The notes under the pieces were generated by a model. The model ran no database searches. It had not been told where the DNA came from and saw only the letters and a list, made by a program, of their open reading frames with translations. A DNA stretch of 64,000 nt from Agathobaculum hominis (GTDB lineage: Bacteria > Bacillota > Clostridia > Oscillospirales > Butyricicoccaceae): positions 46,526-110,525 of the forward strand of contig NZ_JACOPK010000010.1 of assembly GCF_014288055.1 (NCBI RefSeq). The letters are read 5' to 3'. Every line of letters starts with the position of its first letter. Positions within the stretch are counted from its first letter, which is position 1. Made by a program: the position numbers and the translations under genes. Positions 17,815 through 27,365 of this stretch are shown piece after piece.

Positions 17815-18593
17815 ACCAGCAGACGATAGACATGCTTACCGAGATGAAAATGACCGCCATGGCAGCTGAATTTGCAAACCAGATCCAAGACGTTTCATTC
17901 AATTCGATTGGCTTTGAAGAGCGGCTGAGCATGCTTGTGACCGCGGAATGGAACCGCCGCCAGAATAACAAGATAGCTCGGTTAATGCATAATGCAGAGT
18001 TCGGTATTCCTTCTGCCGCCATGGAGGAAATTGAGTACCACGAGGATCGCAAACTGGACAAGGCACAGCTTCTGCGGCTTGCATCCTGCAAGTACATTGA
18101 TGAAGGCCATCACGTTGTACTGGAAGGCGCCTCCGGTAATGGCAAGACTTACATCGCCTGCGCGCTGGGCAATGCAGCATGCAGGCATATGAAAACGGTT
18201 CGCTATATCCGTATGCCCGAGTTGCTGGATGAGTTGAATATCGCCCGCAGCAACGGCAGCCTGAAAAAGCTGATGAAGGCGTATAAGAAAGTGGAGCTGC
18301 TTATTCTTGACGAATGGCTGATCCGGCCTCTGACCTCACAGGAATCTTACGATCTGCTTGAGATTGCGGAGGCCCGCAGCAGCCGTTCTACGATCTTTTG
18401 TACGCAGTACCAGCCAGAGGGCTGGTATACCCGGATTGATCCGGACCCGGAGTCTCAGAGCCCGATTTCTGAAGCAATCATGGACCGAATTATTCATAAT
18501 TCGTATGAGATTCTGGTGGAAGGCCGCGTCTCGATGCGTGAACGCAAGGGGCTTCGAGCAGCTTCTCTGAAGAACGATAAGACGGATGCATAA
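17811..18593 (+). CDS. istB: IS21 helper ATPase IstB
   Basis: The 260-aa DnaC-like AAA+ protein has Walker A GASGNGKT and Walker B VELLILDEW. It overlaps istA by ATGA, the usual coupling. IstB assembles on DNA and directs IstA to target sites. It is intact, but without active IstA the copy should be immobile unless complemented. Confidence 0.95.
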   Translation: MNQQTIDMLTEMKMTAMAAEFANQIQDVSFNSIGFEERLSMLVTAEWNRRQNNKIARLMHNAEFGIPSAAMEEIEYHEDRKLDKAQLLRLASCKYIDEGHHVVLEGASGNGKTYIACALGNAACRHMKTVRYIRMPELLDELNIARSNGSLKKLMKAYKKVELLILDEWLIRPLTSQESYDLLEIAEARSSRSTIFCTQYQPEGWYTRIDPDPESQSPISEAIMDRIIHNSYEILVEGRVSMRERKGLRAASLKNDKTDA

Positions 18594-18761
18594 CTAGTTC
18601 AGCGGAATGCGATAATATCCCAGTTTTCAAATACGAAACAAATTAACCGGACAGCGTGCCGGTCCTCCCAGTCCGGCGCGCTGTTATTCTTGGTGGGGCT
18701 TTAATCCGTGAAAGTGGAGCTGAAAGTCCGTGCAGATGGAGCTCTCACTCCGATTTATGCA

Positions 18762-18979
18762 CTTGTTTTGCTGATTTGTCCATTCATTAGCCTCTTGCAC
18801 ATGTTTGGGATCTTTATAATACTCACGAATTGAAGGCAATAAAATTCTAGCAAAGCTCTCAATCTGCCATTCTGAGAATTCAAAATTCTCCAAGTTATAT
18901 TCGTTGTCTCAAAGTTCTCGTCAAAATGTACGACGATCATCGGCACTTTTGCTGCTTTAAGCTTTTCTTCAAGTTCCAT
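18762..18979 (-). pseudogene. Small gene broken by IS21 and a frameshift
   Basis: Two overlapping frames make one protein. The start MELEEKLKAAKVPMIVVHFD (ATG at 18979) shifts frame near 18900 into NLENFEFSEWQIESFARILL and on to EANEWTNQQNK at the IS junction. Beyond the IS (left of 16114) the frame closes within five codons. Family unknown; it was the leftmost gene of element 1. Confidence 0.6.
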
Positions 18980-19151
18980 ATTTCTCCCTCCAAGCTAAAA
19001 AAAGATATAAATATCTGGCTTTTTAGTTGTCCGGTATGAACTTTCGCATACTTAAAATAAATGTGGTTTAGCATGAGACCAAAGAAGCAATGAAATTTCG
19101 CAATACTTTATGTTGACGGCTACGATATCCGGCTTCAAATGATATATAGGC

Positions 19152-19859
19152 TTACTCGCTCATATAATCCAGCATTTGCTGATTCAGTGTTTCCTTTACT
19201 ACTCGCCACTCCGGAAAAAAGGCGTCCATATACTTCTGGAATTGCTCATTGTGATTTCGCTCCAGCAGGTGCACCAATTCATGAGTCACGACATAAGCGA
19301 GACACTCCGGAGTTTTCTTTGCAAGCAGGAGGTTTATCCAAATCCTTTTTCGGTCTATATTGCAGGTTCCCCATTTGGTACGCATGTTTTTGACCTTCCA
19401 CTCAGATGCATGGACACCTACAACCTGTTCACATTTTTGAATCACTTCCGGCAGCTTGCTTTTTAGTTGCTCCCGATACCAGTCATTCAAAACACGCTCG
19501 CGCTGCTCCGGGGTGCTTTCAGGCCGCACTTGCAAAATCAGATGCCCGCCTGTAAGGAACACCTCATTCCTAACATTTGAGTATTGCACATCCAAACGAT
19601 AACGCCGCCCCCAAACATAATAGGTTTCTCCGGTCACATACTGTCGCTTCGTTTGTCGTGCTTGTGCTTCAAAGTTTGCACGCTGCTTTTTTATCCAAGA
19701 AATTCGGGATACTGCAAACATACGGATCGCGTCATCCCCGGCAGAGTGCGGTGCAGTAATTTGGACTTTCCCATTGGGCGGCAGAACGCGGATGTACATA
19801 TTCTTGATGTTCTTTTTTGTAACGACAATACTCATGTTGCCGATTTGCAGTTCATCCAC
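19152..19859 (-). CDS. YgjP/DUF45-type zinc metallopeptidase
   Basis: The 235-aa protein has the zinc motif THELVHLLERNHNEQF (HExxH plus a downstream His), preceded by MRTKWGTCN, the hallmark of the YgjP-like family related to M48/WLM peptidases. The start is the GTG at 19859, overlapping the hsdR stop by one base (TAGTG), so it is translationally coupled. Such peptidases often sit at the end of type I R-M operons. Whether this one trims HsdR or acts on infection is not known. Confidence 0.85.
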   Translation of the reverse strand: MDELQIGNMSIVVTKKNIKNMYIRVLPPNGKVQITAPHSAGDDAIRMFAVSRISWIKKQRANFEAQARQTKRQYVTGETYYVWGRRYRLDVQYSNVRNEVFLTGGHLILQVRPESTPEQRERVLNDWYREQLKSKLPEVIQKCEQVVGVHASEWKVKNMRTKWGTCNIDRKRIWINLLLAKKTPECLAYVVTHELVHLLERNHNEQFQKYMDAFFPEWRVVKETLNQQMLDYMSE

Positions 19860-22800
19860 TAAAATTCACTCTGCTCCTTTACCAATGCAAGCAACTGATC
19901 GGCTTCCTGGTCATCTTTTACGACAGCACGAATGGCTCGCCAGATTTTACGCTCTTTGATTTTGCTTCCCCGGAAATTGTCCTGTTTGCTTGACATGACT
20001 GCGTCATATATCTGATTGGCAACAGCCGTATCCCCATTAAGATGGTCATAAAAGGCTCGCTTGGCAGCACTCTCCCGGATTTCCGGAGGATATTCTGTGC
20101 CACTTTCCGGCTTATGTACCTTCCTTGCCAGTTCCACAATCTGACGCAGATACTCCTCGTAGTTGATCACGTCATTTTTGCGCTTTTCAATCAATTCACG
20201 AAGAAGTGCAGACATCTTCTCGTAGTATTTTGGGTTACTTTGGGTTCTTTCAACAATTTCCTTGCCAATATTGTTTTCAATAGTCTCTGCAACTGCTTCC
20301 TGCTCTTTTGGTGTAGAGGCAGGCATATCCTTCAGTGAGGAAATCCCATTGTCTACTAGTAGCTCGACCAGTGTTGCTCCTCCAAAGGAGGTCAACACAC
20401 GACTGGGATCAGCCGACAAATAGGTATCAATTAAATGGCGCATGTCCGGATCATATTTCTTCAAATCCACATAGTCACCACTGGCCAGACGCACCTCGTC
20501 ACGCACCTTGATGTAGTAGGTAATTTCTCTCTCCAATGCCTTAATCTGTTCCACGGTATAATGGTACTTTTCCTGTAATTCGCCCGATACTTCACCAAAA
20601 GCGCGAAGAGCTGTCGCTGACAGATTGTAAAGCTGTTCCCGCTTGGGCATATTCTCTTCCAATTCATCCAAGTCGAAAGCTTCGGTGTTAGCACCACAAA
20701 AATAATGGTAGTAGTCCACCATATCTTTGGGTGGAGCCACAGGCTCGCACAATGCGCGCAGAGCTTCCAGAGAGTCCTCCAGCTGTTCCTTAGCCTTATC
20801 TAAACGGTCTGTCAGCAAGCCAGAAACATCTTCCTTATCATAGCTGTCGAACGCTTCGGAAGTATAGTCTGCAACTGCATTTTCCAATGAACGAAACAGG
20901 TCTTTGTAGTCAATAATATACCCAAATTCCTTATCTTCACCATCCAGACGATTGACGCGGCAGATTGCTTGGAACAAGCCATGATCTCGCATAGACTTAT
21001 CAATATACAGATAAGTGGCAGGTGGTGCATCAAAGCCTGTCAGCAGCTTGTCCACTACGATCAGCAGTTTCATCTGTTCCGGCTGCTTAATAAACTTTTC
21101 CTTGACCTCTTTTTCAAATGCCTTCGGGTCTTTTCCACCCAGCATCTTCATATAGATCTCGTATTGCTCCACAGCCTCGGTCTCGCCATCATCACCTACG
21201 GTTTCAGTGCGAATATCGCCCACCGCCGGTTCGTATGAAGTTACGATGGCACACTTGCCCTTCAGCTCGGTCTCCTGGAACAATTCATAGAATTTGCATG
21301 CCTGATATATACTGCCAGCCACCAACATGGCATTTCCCCGCCCATCGTGCAGGCGCGGCTTTGTCTCCATATCAAAAACAATATCCGCTACAATCTGCCC
21401 CAATCGGGCCTTGGAACTGAACATCTTTTGCAGATTGCCCCAACGCTGTTTCAGCTTAGCTTTTGCCACACCGGTCAGCCCGCGCGTTTTTGCCTCAAAC
21501 CAGGCGTCGATCCGATCCTGCTGGACAACATTCTGCTCCACCTCTCGTGCCTCATAACGCAAATCCAGAACCACCTTATCCCGCACTGCTTCATCAAACT
21601 TGTAGCGATGAATATAAGGGCCGAATACTTCCAGACTGGTCTCCTTATCCTTTTTCATCAATGGAGTACCGGTGAAACCGATAAAGGTGGCATTCGGCAA
21701 AATGGTTTCCATCGCTTTGTGGAGCTTGCCGGATTGGGTACGGTGACATTCATCCACAAAGACATAGAAATCGCCTTTGGGAGAAAAGTTTTCCGGCAGC
21801 GAGCGTTTCAGCTCCTCAATAAATCCAGTATAATCGGACTCGCCGCTTTTGCCTCTGTTTTTCTTGCCAAACTTGTGAATCAGGGAGCACATCATGACAG
21901 GCGAGGTGTCGTTGATCTTCTGAATCAATTCGCTTCCCCGGCGAATACGGACAATGCTCTCATTGACCCCGGCAAACACCTGCTCGATCTGCGCATCCAG
22001 CTCGTCCCGGTCGGTGATAATCAGAATACGGCTGTCAGAAATATTTTCCTTAATCCACTTGCTGAGCCACACCATGGTCAAGGATTTTCCGGAGCCTTGG
22101 GTGTGCCAGATGATGCCGCCTTCATGCCGCCTTACAAAATCCCGTGCAGCCATATTGCCGAAGAACTGGTTGGGCCGACAGGTCTTTTTCACTCCGCTGT
22201 CAAATACGATAAAATTGTGCAGCAGCTCTACAAGCCGCTCTTTCCGGCACAGAGAAATCAGGTTTTTGTCCAGACGCAGCGGATATTTTTCGATTTGAGC
22301 GCGTACCGCTACGGAAACCTCATCTTTGGCATTGGGATCTTCTTTCCAGGAAAGATAATACTTTTCTGGTGTGCCGGTAGTACCGTAACGAGCCCCCTCC
22401 GAATCATTGCCCGCCAGGACCAACCCAATGGTGGCAAAGAACTGCATGATCATGTCTGGGCGCTGGTTGGTCAGGTTCTGGCGGATACCCTCCGACATGG
22501 AAACCGTGCTGCGTTTCAGTTCGATGACAGCAAAAGCGATGCCGTTGATGTACAGCACCAAATCAGGGCGCTTGTGCTTGATGGTGACTTCCTCGGCGAT
22601 GTAAAAATCATTTTCCAACGGATGCTCCCAGTCCACAAACTGGACTGTAATCTTATGTTGGCCGACAGACTCGCTGACCTTGACCCCATAGCGCAGCTTT
22701 TTATAGGTCTGCTCGTTCAGGTCGTAGAGGTTTACCGACTGATCTCCGGCAGCATCTTGCAGCTCCTTCAGAGCACGACTGATGAGTACCGGCGAATAGC

Positions 22801-22951
22801 CCTTGCCAGTCAGGAATTTCGTCAACAGTTCGGTTTCAATATTGGAGTTTTTCCGCTCAGTGAAATCACCCAGATAGGTATAACCAAGTTCCTGGGCAAA
22901 TAGCTTTATGACACGCTTCTGCGTGGCTTTTTCCCGTTGGCCGACACCCAT
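19859..22951 (-). CDS. hsdR: Type I restriction endonuclease subunit HsdR
   Basis: The 1030-aa translocase/nuclease has PD-(D/E)xK residues RPD130 and E144-L-K146, Walker A TQGSGKS (284-290) and DEAD-like VDECHRTQ (near 402). SF2 motifs follow (GFTGTPL, VDKLLTGFDAP, AICRVNR), and then a long helical C-terminus that docks to the methylase. It works with HsdM and HsdS to cut unmodified DNA far from the site after ATP-driven translocation. All motifs look intact. It starts 12 bp after the small membrane-protein gene. Confidence 0.95.
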   Translation of the reverse strand: MGVGQREKATQKRVIKLFAQELGYTYLGDFTERKNSNIETELLTKFLTGKGYSPVLISRALKELQDAAGDQSVNLYDLNEQTYKKLRYGVKVSESVGQHKITVQFVDWEHPLENDFYIAEEVTIKHKRPDLVLYINGIAFAVIELKRSTVSMSEGIRQNLTNQRPDMIMQFFATIGLVLAGNDSEGARYGTTGTPEKYYLSWKEDPNAKDEVSVAVRAQIEKYPLRLDKNLISLCRKERLVELLHNFIVFDSGVKKTCRPNQFFGNMAARDFVRRHEGGIIWHTQGSGKSLTMVWLSKWIKENISDSRILIITDRDELDAQIEQVFAGVNESIVRIRRGSELIQKINDTSPVMMCSLIHKFGKKNRGKSGESDYTGFIEELKRSLPENFSPKGDFYVFVDECHRTQSGKLHKAMETILPNATFIGFTGTPLMKKDKETSLEVFGPYIHRYKFDEAVRDKVVLDLRYEAREVEQNVVQQDRIDAWFEAKTRGLTGVAKAKLKQRWGNLQKMFSSKARLGQIVADIVFDMETKPRLHDGRGNAMLVAGSIYQACKFYELFQETELKGKCAIVTSYEPAVGDIRTETVGDDGETEAVEQYEIYMKMLGGKDPKAFEKEVKEKFIKQPEQMKLLIVVDKLLTGFDAPPATYLYIDKSMRDHGLFQAICRVNRLDGEDKEFGYIIDYKDLFRSLENAVADYTSEAFDSYDKEDVSGLLTDRLDKAKEQLEDSLEALRALCEPVAPPKDMVDYYHYFCGANTEAFDLDELEENMPKREQLYNLSATALRAFGEVSGELQEKYHYTVEQIKALEREITYYIKVRDEVRLASGDYVDLKKYDPDMRHLIDTYLSADPSRVLTSFGGATLVELLVDNGISSLKDMPASTPKEQEAVAETIENNIGKEIVERTQSNPKYYEKMSALLRELIEKRKNDVINYEEYLRQIVELARKVHKPESGTEYPPEIRESAAKRAFYDHLNGDTAVANQIYDAVMSSKQDNFRGSKIKERKIWRAIRAVVKDDQEADQLLALVKEQSEF

Positions 22952-22963
22952 AAAGGCCCCCCC

Positions 22964-23668
22964 TTACAGTTGGTTCATTCGGATATGTTTTTCGAAATAT
23001 TTATCAAAGGTTTCATCTTCCATTGATGATTTGAACACTTCCATAAACTTTCGAATATCTTGCGTATGCCTATTCTCACACAGTTTCCAAAACTCCTCCA
23101 TGGCCGGGAGATTCTGCGACAGGGTCACATAGTCTCCTGCATTAATCATATATTTGGGCGAAACAACAGCCCATGCATTGTTCATAGCCGAAAAGGGTAA
23201 ACCGCTGTGATAGTAGCTATTCACGCAGCCATACAAATCGTTGAATTTATAAAAAGATGTCTTTAACGCCTGCAATAGCAGGTCATCATCAAGCATCAGT
23301 TTGGCCTGATTATAGGAGCAAGCCAGCATCTCGTATGCTCTTTGGAATTCATAGACCCACTGTTGTAGAGACTGCGGAGAGGCAAAAACATCAGCCACAT
23401 TCCCAACAGCTTGGTCAACGACCCTCAAGCCATTGAAGTAAGCATTATATACCTCCAAAACATTTTGCCGAAGCAGATTAGAGGAATCTCGGTTTGCAAT
23501 CTGCTTTTGCAAATTTCGATTCTGTTTATGTTGCCTACACGCGATGAAAACAGAAATTCCCGTGAGGATAAGTGGCCCTAAGGAACTTAAGTAAGTGAGC
23601 CATGCCGGGGTTTGATTCTGTAGTAATATCTCTGAGATTTTTTGAAGTTCTTGTACGATTTCTTCCAT
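22964..23668 (-). CDS. Membrane-anchored protein embedded in the hsd operon
   Basis: The 234-aa protein has a short N-terminal helix, one membrane span (about residues 24-44, LSSLGPLILTGISVFIAC) and a soluble helical domain of ~180 residues. That domain includes RDSSNLLRQNVLEVYNAYFNG. It is strongly spaced as an operon member: 12 bp from both hsdS and hsdR, with AAAGGAG. The family is not recognised; it resembles single-span proteins found beside defence genes. It may tether or regulate the R-M complex, or be a separate effector using the operon. Confidence 0.7.
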   Translation of the reverse strand: MEEIVQELQKISEILLQNQTPAWLTYLSSLGPLILTGISVFIACRQHKQNRNLQKQIANRDSSNLLRQNVLEVYNAYFNGLRVVDQAVGNVADVFASPQSLQQWVYEFQRAYEMLACSYNQAKLMLDDDLLLQALKTSFYKFNDLYGCVNSYYHSGLPFSAMNNAWAVVSPKYMINAGDYVTLSQNLPAMEEFWKLCENRHTQDIRKFMEVFKSSMEDETFDKYFEKHIRMNQL

Positions 23669-23680
23669 TTTCTATCTCCT

Positions 23681-24877
23681 TTATACCAGCCGAATCCGTC
23701 CGGTGAGCAGATCCTGCATCATGCCCTGCTTGATCTGTTGGTACTTAGACAGTTTCTTTTCCAGTTGTTCAATATCGTTGTCCATATCAGAAAGAGCTTG
23801 GGCAATTGCTTGTTGCTCTTTTATTTCTTCTGGAAAAGTCAATTCTAGCTCTTCAACATCGAAATGTGACAAGTGTTTAACCGTCGTCGCTCCTGTTCCT
23901 ATTTGCAATTCTTGTAATGGTTGTTGAAGCAGATAGTACGAAAACAACAAATCCATTCCAAAAGCACCAATTCTTCCTACTCGTTGATTTAACAGCGCAA
24001 CGCCTTTTCTCCAAATGCATGGAGTAAAATCGCCATCCATACCAACCAATACATCCCCATTATTAACTATATATTCTGAAGAAACATCCTCTGTGGTGTA
24101 ATACACTTGATCATCAGATTTCAGGTCACGATTTTTTATTAAACGCAAACCTATATGCTGAGAATTAAAATACTGTGATTTAAACGGAAATCCAACTTCG
24201 AATTTAATATAATTACCAAGCTTTTTTCTTTTTCTCTTCCCTGAAAACCCCGGCAGGCGTTTTTTGCCGGTGAGCAGTTCCTGCATGGTCCCCTGCTTGA
24301 TAGCTTTCTTTTTTTCAATCAGTTTTTGCAGAGAGAAAATCAGGTTGTCTGCATCGGACACGGCTTCTGCTATAGCTGTTTGTTCTTTCAAAGCTGGATA
24401 CGGAATAGGGCATCTTCCCAAAACCGTTTGGTCAATAGTTGTCATAGTTGCCGTTTTTGCATTAGCAAGAAAATATTTTCTTGCATCAGGTCTTATGCAT
24501 GCAAGGTATAAATACATTGGATTTACAACATCTGTGTTTGTCTTAAATCTTACCACATGACTATCAAACACAACTGCCTTTTTCTCGCTACATCTGTACC
24601 AATTACAAAATGCTATTCCACTTGGTACAATAGACGATCTTGTGAAAAACAAATCCCCATTAAATACTTGGTACCTTTTAATCTCCTCTGCTGTGGCATT
24701 AAACAACTCTAACTTGTCGTTTGCAATCGGAGAAGATTTATACAGATCCCCAACGTTAATTATTGGAATACCTTTATTCTTTCGAGCAACCTCATAAAAT
24801 AAGCCATTTTGGAAACCTTCTATGGATAACTCAGATAACAGTACTATTCTCCAATCTTTTGGGTAATGGTTTACCAT
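23681..24877 (-). CDS. hsdS: Type I R-M specificity subunit HsdS
   Basis: The 398-aa protein has two target-recognition domains. Each ends in a conserved helix: KEQTAIAEAVSDADNLIFSL followed by QGTMQELLTGKKRLPGF, and KEQQAIAQALSDMDNDIEQL followed by QGMMQDLLTGRIRLV. The repeats allow domain shuffling. The target is not predictable by eye. It overlaps hsdM by 7 bp. Confidence 0.93.
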   Translation of the reverse strand: MVNHYPKDWRIVLLSELSIEGFQNGLFYEVARKNKGIPIINVGDLYKSSPIANDKLELFNATAEEIKRYQVFNGDLFFTRSSIVPSGIAFCNWYRCSEKKAVVFDSHVVRFKTNTDVVNPMYLYLACIRPDARKYFLANAKTATMTTIDQTVLGRCPIPYPALKEQTAIAEAVSDADNLIFSLQKLIEKKKAIKQGTMQELLTGKKRLPGFSGKRKRKKLGNYIKFEVGFPFKSQYFNSQHIGLRLIKNRDLKSDDQVYYTTEDVSSEYIVNNGDVLVGMDGDFTPCIWRKGVALLNQRVGRIGAFGMDLLFSYYLLQQPLQELQIGTGATTVKHLSHFDVEELELTFPEEIKEQQAIAQALSDMDNDIEQLEKKLSKYQQIKQGMMQDLLTGRIRLV

Positions 24878-27321
24878 ACAAACCCCATCCTTTCCAGATG
24901 AGATTTGACCTTGCCCTCGAACTGGTCTACTTCATCCTCACATTCCTTCAAGGTATACTCATACCGCTCTACCAGCTGGGTCACACGAGCAGAAAGATGA
25001 TGGGACACCGCCTCGTGGATGGCGTCTATCCCGCTGTAAATAGCGGCAAACCACTTTTCCTCCACCAGCAAATGGCGAATCTCTTCCAGCGTCAGCTGGG
25101 GGTATTTTTTCTCCAGTTTGGTGTCTAAGTCTGCTTCGGCCTGCTTAATTGCCTTTTTGTAATTACTTTCGGCATCCAACAGGGACATATACCCCTTTAA
25201 TGCAGCCAATTCTTCCTTGGCTGCGGGATCTTTCTTGATTGCCTTGATCCGGGCGCTGACGGTGGCTTTTTTCAGATCGTCCAGCTGAGCAAACAGTCCA
25301 TCCTCGCCGCCATTTTCTTCGGCCAGTTCTTCCAGCTTAGCGGACACCTCATCCAGTTGGCCCTGAAGGGTATCCAGCGCCTTAACATCCTCTTCAAAAA
25401 AGTGTGCGGCAATCAAAGCCTTGGGGAGCAACTTACCCTCAAAGCCCTTAATCTTATCGGTCTTGACCTCGATGGTCTGGCCGTTTTCTTTTTTCTTCTT
25501 GGTCACATATTCATAGGCAATTTCTCGCCCAGCCTCGTAGCCATCATAGCAGACCGCATACACATCGTCCTGCATGGTCTCCGCCCAGTACTCCATCAGC
25601 ACTTCATAGACATCGTATTTGTCGAGAAGAGCCACCTGGGCAAAATTATCAAGGAGCTGCTCGGAAATTTTGGCAATCAGCTCTTTGGGGTGAATGTCCC
25701 GGCTGAGTTCCATCAAATCGTGGGTAACGGTCTCCTTCCATCGAGCATAGGCATCGTCCACCTGGTCGGCATGGCGGATAAACTCTGGGTGGGAGGTAAT
25801 CGTGGAAACCACTTCGTCCTTGTCCACCGCCGGACGCAGATACCCCGGACGCAGCGGCTGAAACAGAATTTCCTTCAAAGATGGGTATACCGCCCAATAT
25901 TCCGCCATACTGTCCACATCGGTTTCCGGAATACCGCCGTTCAGGTGAGCATTGATGTCCTGCAAATCTTCCGGCTCGCTGCTATCAATATAGCGCGGGA
26001 TATTCAGGTTGTACTCGTTGGTGACTTTGATCTCCTCGTTCGGAACAAACCGGGCATACTTGGGGTCCGATTCATCCATTATAAGGAAAGTGGTCACGAT
26101 CTTGTGAATATCCTGTTCCCGCAGGCGGTTCTTGTTGCCATTCTTCACATAGCCTTTGCTGGCGTCAATCATGAAAATGCCGGTACGATCAGCAGCATTC
26201 TCCTTATCCAGCACCAGGATACAGGCAGGAATTCCTGTGCCATAGAACAAGTTAGCAGGCAGACCAATAATGCCTTTAATATAACCCCGGTCAATGATCT
26301 TTTTGCGGATGTCAGCCTCGGCATTGCCACGGAATAGCACGCCATGGGGCAGAATGATAGCCGCCTTGCCGGTAGATTTCAAAGATTTCAGGACATGCAG
26401 CAGCCAAGCGTAGTCGCCGTTTTTCTCCGGCGGCACGCCCAACACAGCCTCGCTGTATCGCCCATAAGAATCAGGGATCGTAATGCCATCCATCCAGGAT
26501 TTGTCCGAGAAAGGCGGATTGACTACGATATAGTTGAAGGTTTTCAGCAGTTCAGGGTTGTTCTCATCTTTATACTGGGGTGCAGACAAGGTGCTTTTAT
26601 TGCCGACAATAACGCCGGCGCCCTTGTTGTGCAGGACCAAGTTCATGCGAGCCAGACCGGCGGTGGAGTTATCCTTTTCCTGGCCATAGATAGAGATCTC
26701 GCAGGGGGCCTCATCCGCCGCACGAATCAGCAGTGAACCGGAACCGCAGGCCGGGTCATAGACCGTCATGCTGGGATCTGTGGCTTTATCAATGCCGATC
26801 ACCTTTGCCATGATACGGGAGACTTCACCCGGTGTGTAGAACTGGCCCTTGCTCTTGCCGGAATCCTGGGCAAATTTCCGCATCAAAAATTCGTAGGCAT
26901 CGCCCAGAATGTCATCACCGCCAGCGCGGTTGTTGGTGAAGTCCAACTCCGGTTTCTGGAAAATTTCCACGAGACCGGACAGCTTATCCACCGCTTCTTT
27001 ATCGGTGCCCAATTCCTCACTGTTGAAGTCGGCAATGTCAATAATGCCTTTCAAGTCGTTGGCTTCTGCCAGCTTGCCAATGATGATGTTGATGCCTTCA
27101 CCTATGTTTTTCTTATATTTCAGCGCAGCAATATCGTCAAAACTACCGCCTTCCGGTACTTCAATGTCCCAGTTATCGCTGCTCTTGAAGCGGTCGGACA
27201 CATACTTCACAAACAGCAGTGTCAGAATGTAATCCTTATAACGGGCGGGTTCCACACCACCTCGCAGTTTATCGCACGCAGCCCATATTTGGCTGTAAAT
27301 TTCGCTCTTTTTGATTGCCAT
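24871..27321 (-). CDS. hsdM: Type I R-M adenine methyltransferase HsdM
   Basis: The 816-aa N6-adenine methylase has the HsdM N-terminal helical domain, KGQFYTPGEVSRIM, SAM motif DPACGSG (189-195) and catalytic NPPF (268-271). Relative to the usual ~500-aa HsdM it has a long C-terminal extension (from about 520) rich in Lys/Glu coiled coil. The product protects host sites and forms the M2S core. The ATG at 27321 follows GGAGAGG. Confidence 0.95.
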   Translation of the reverse strand: MAIKKSEIYSQIWAACDKLRGGVEPARYKDYILTLLFVKYVSDRFKSSDNWDIEVPEGGSFDDIAALKYKKNIGEGINIIIGKLAEANDLKGIIDIADFNSEELGTDKEAVDKLSGLVEIFQKPELDFTNNRAGGDDILGDAYEFLMRKFAQDSGKSKGQFYTPGEVSRIMAKVIGIDKATDPSMTVYDPACGSGSLLIRAADEAPCEISIYGQEKDNSTAGLARMNLVLHNKGAGVIVGNKSTLSAPQYKDENNPELLKTFNYIVVNPPFSDKSWMDGITIPDSYGRYSEAVLGVPPEKNGDYAWLLHVLKSLKSTGKAAIILPHGVLFRGNAEADIRKKIIDRGYIKGIIGLPANLFYGTGIPACILVLDKENAADRTGIFMIDASKGYVKNGNKNRLREQDIHKIVTTFLIMDESDPKYARFVPNEEIKVTNEYNLNIPRYIDSSEPEDLQDINAHLNGGIPETDVDSMAEYWAVYPSLKEILFQPLRPGYLRPAVDKDEVVSTITSHPEFIRHADQVDDAYARWKETVTHDLMELSRDIHPKELIAKISEQLLDNFAQVALLDKYDVYEVLMEYWAETMQDDVYAVCYDGYEAGREIAYEYVTKKKKENGQTIEVKTDKIKGFEGKLLPKALIAAHFFEEDVKALDTLQGQLDEVSAKLEELAEENGGEDGLFAQLDDLKKATVSARIKAIKKDPAAKEELAALKGYMSLLDAESNYKKAIKQAEADLDTKLEKKYPQLTLEEIRHLLVEEKWFAAIYSGIDAIHEAVSHHLSARVTQLVERYEYTLKECEDEVDQFEGKVKSHLERMGFVW

Positions 27322-27365
27322 CGGTACCTCTCCGTTCTCTTTTTAATTTCCTGTCAGGTTCCCAT

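Larger units (their letters stand above)
16114..18761 (+). mobile_element. IS21-family insertion sequence with target duplication
   Basis: The ends are TGCATAAATCG (16114) and CGATTTATGCA (ending 18761). They are part of ~36-bp imperfect inverted repeats that include a perfect 20-bp stretch (16129-16148 against 18727-18746). A 7-bp direct repeat, CTTGTTT, flanks it at 16107-16113 and 18762-18768, the size expected for IS21. It holds istA (with a nonsense codon) and istB and has interrupted a small leftward gene. Confidence 0.93.
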
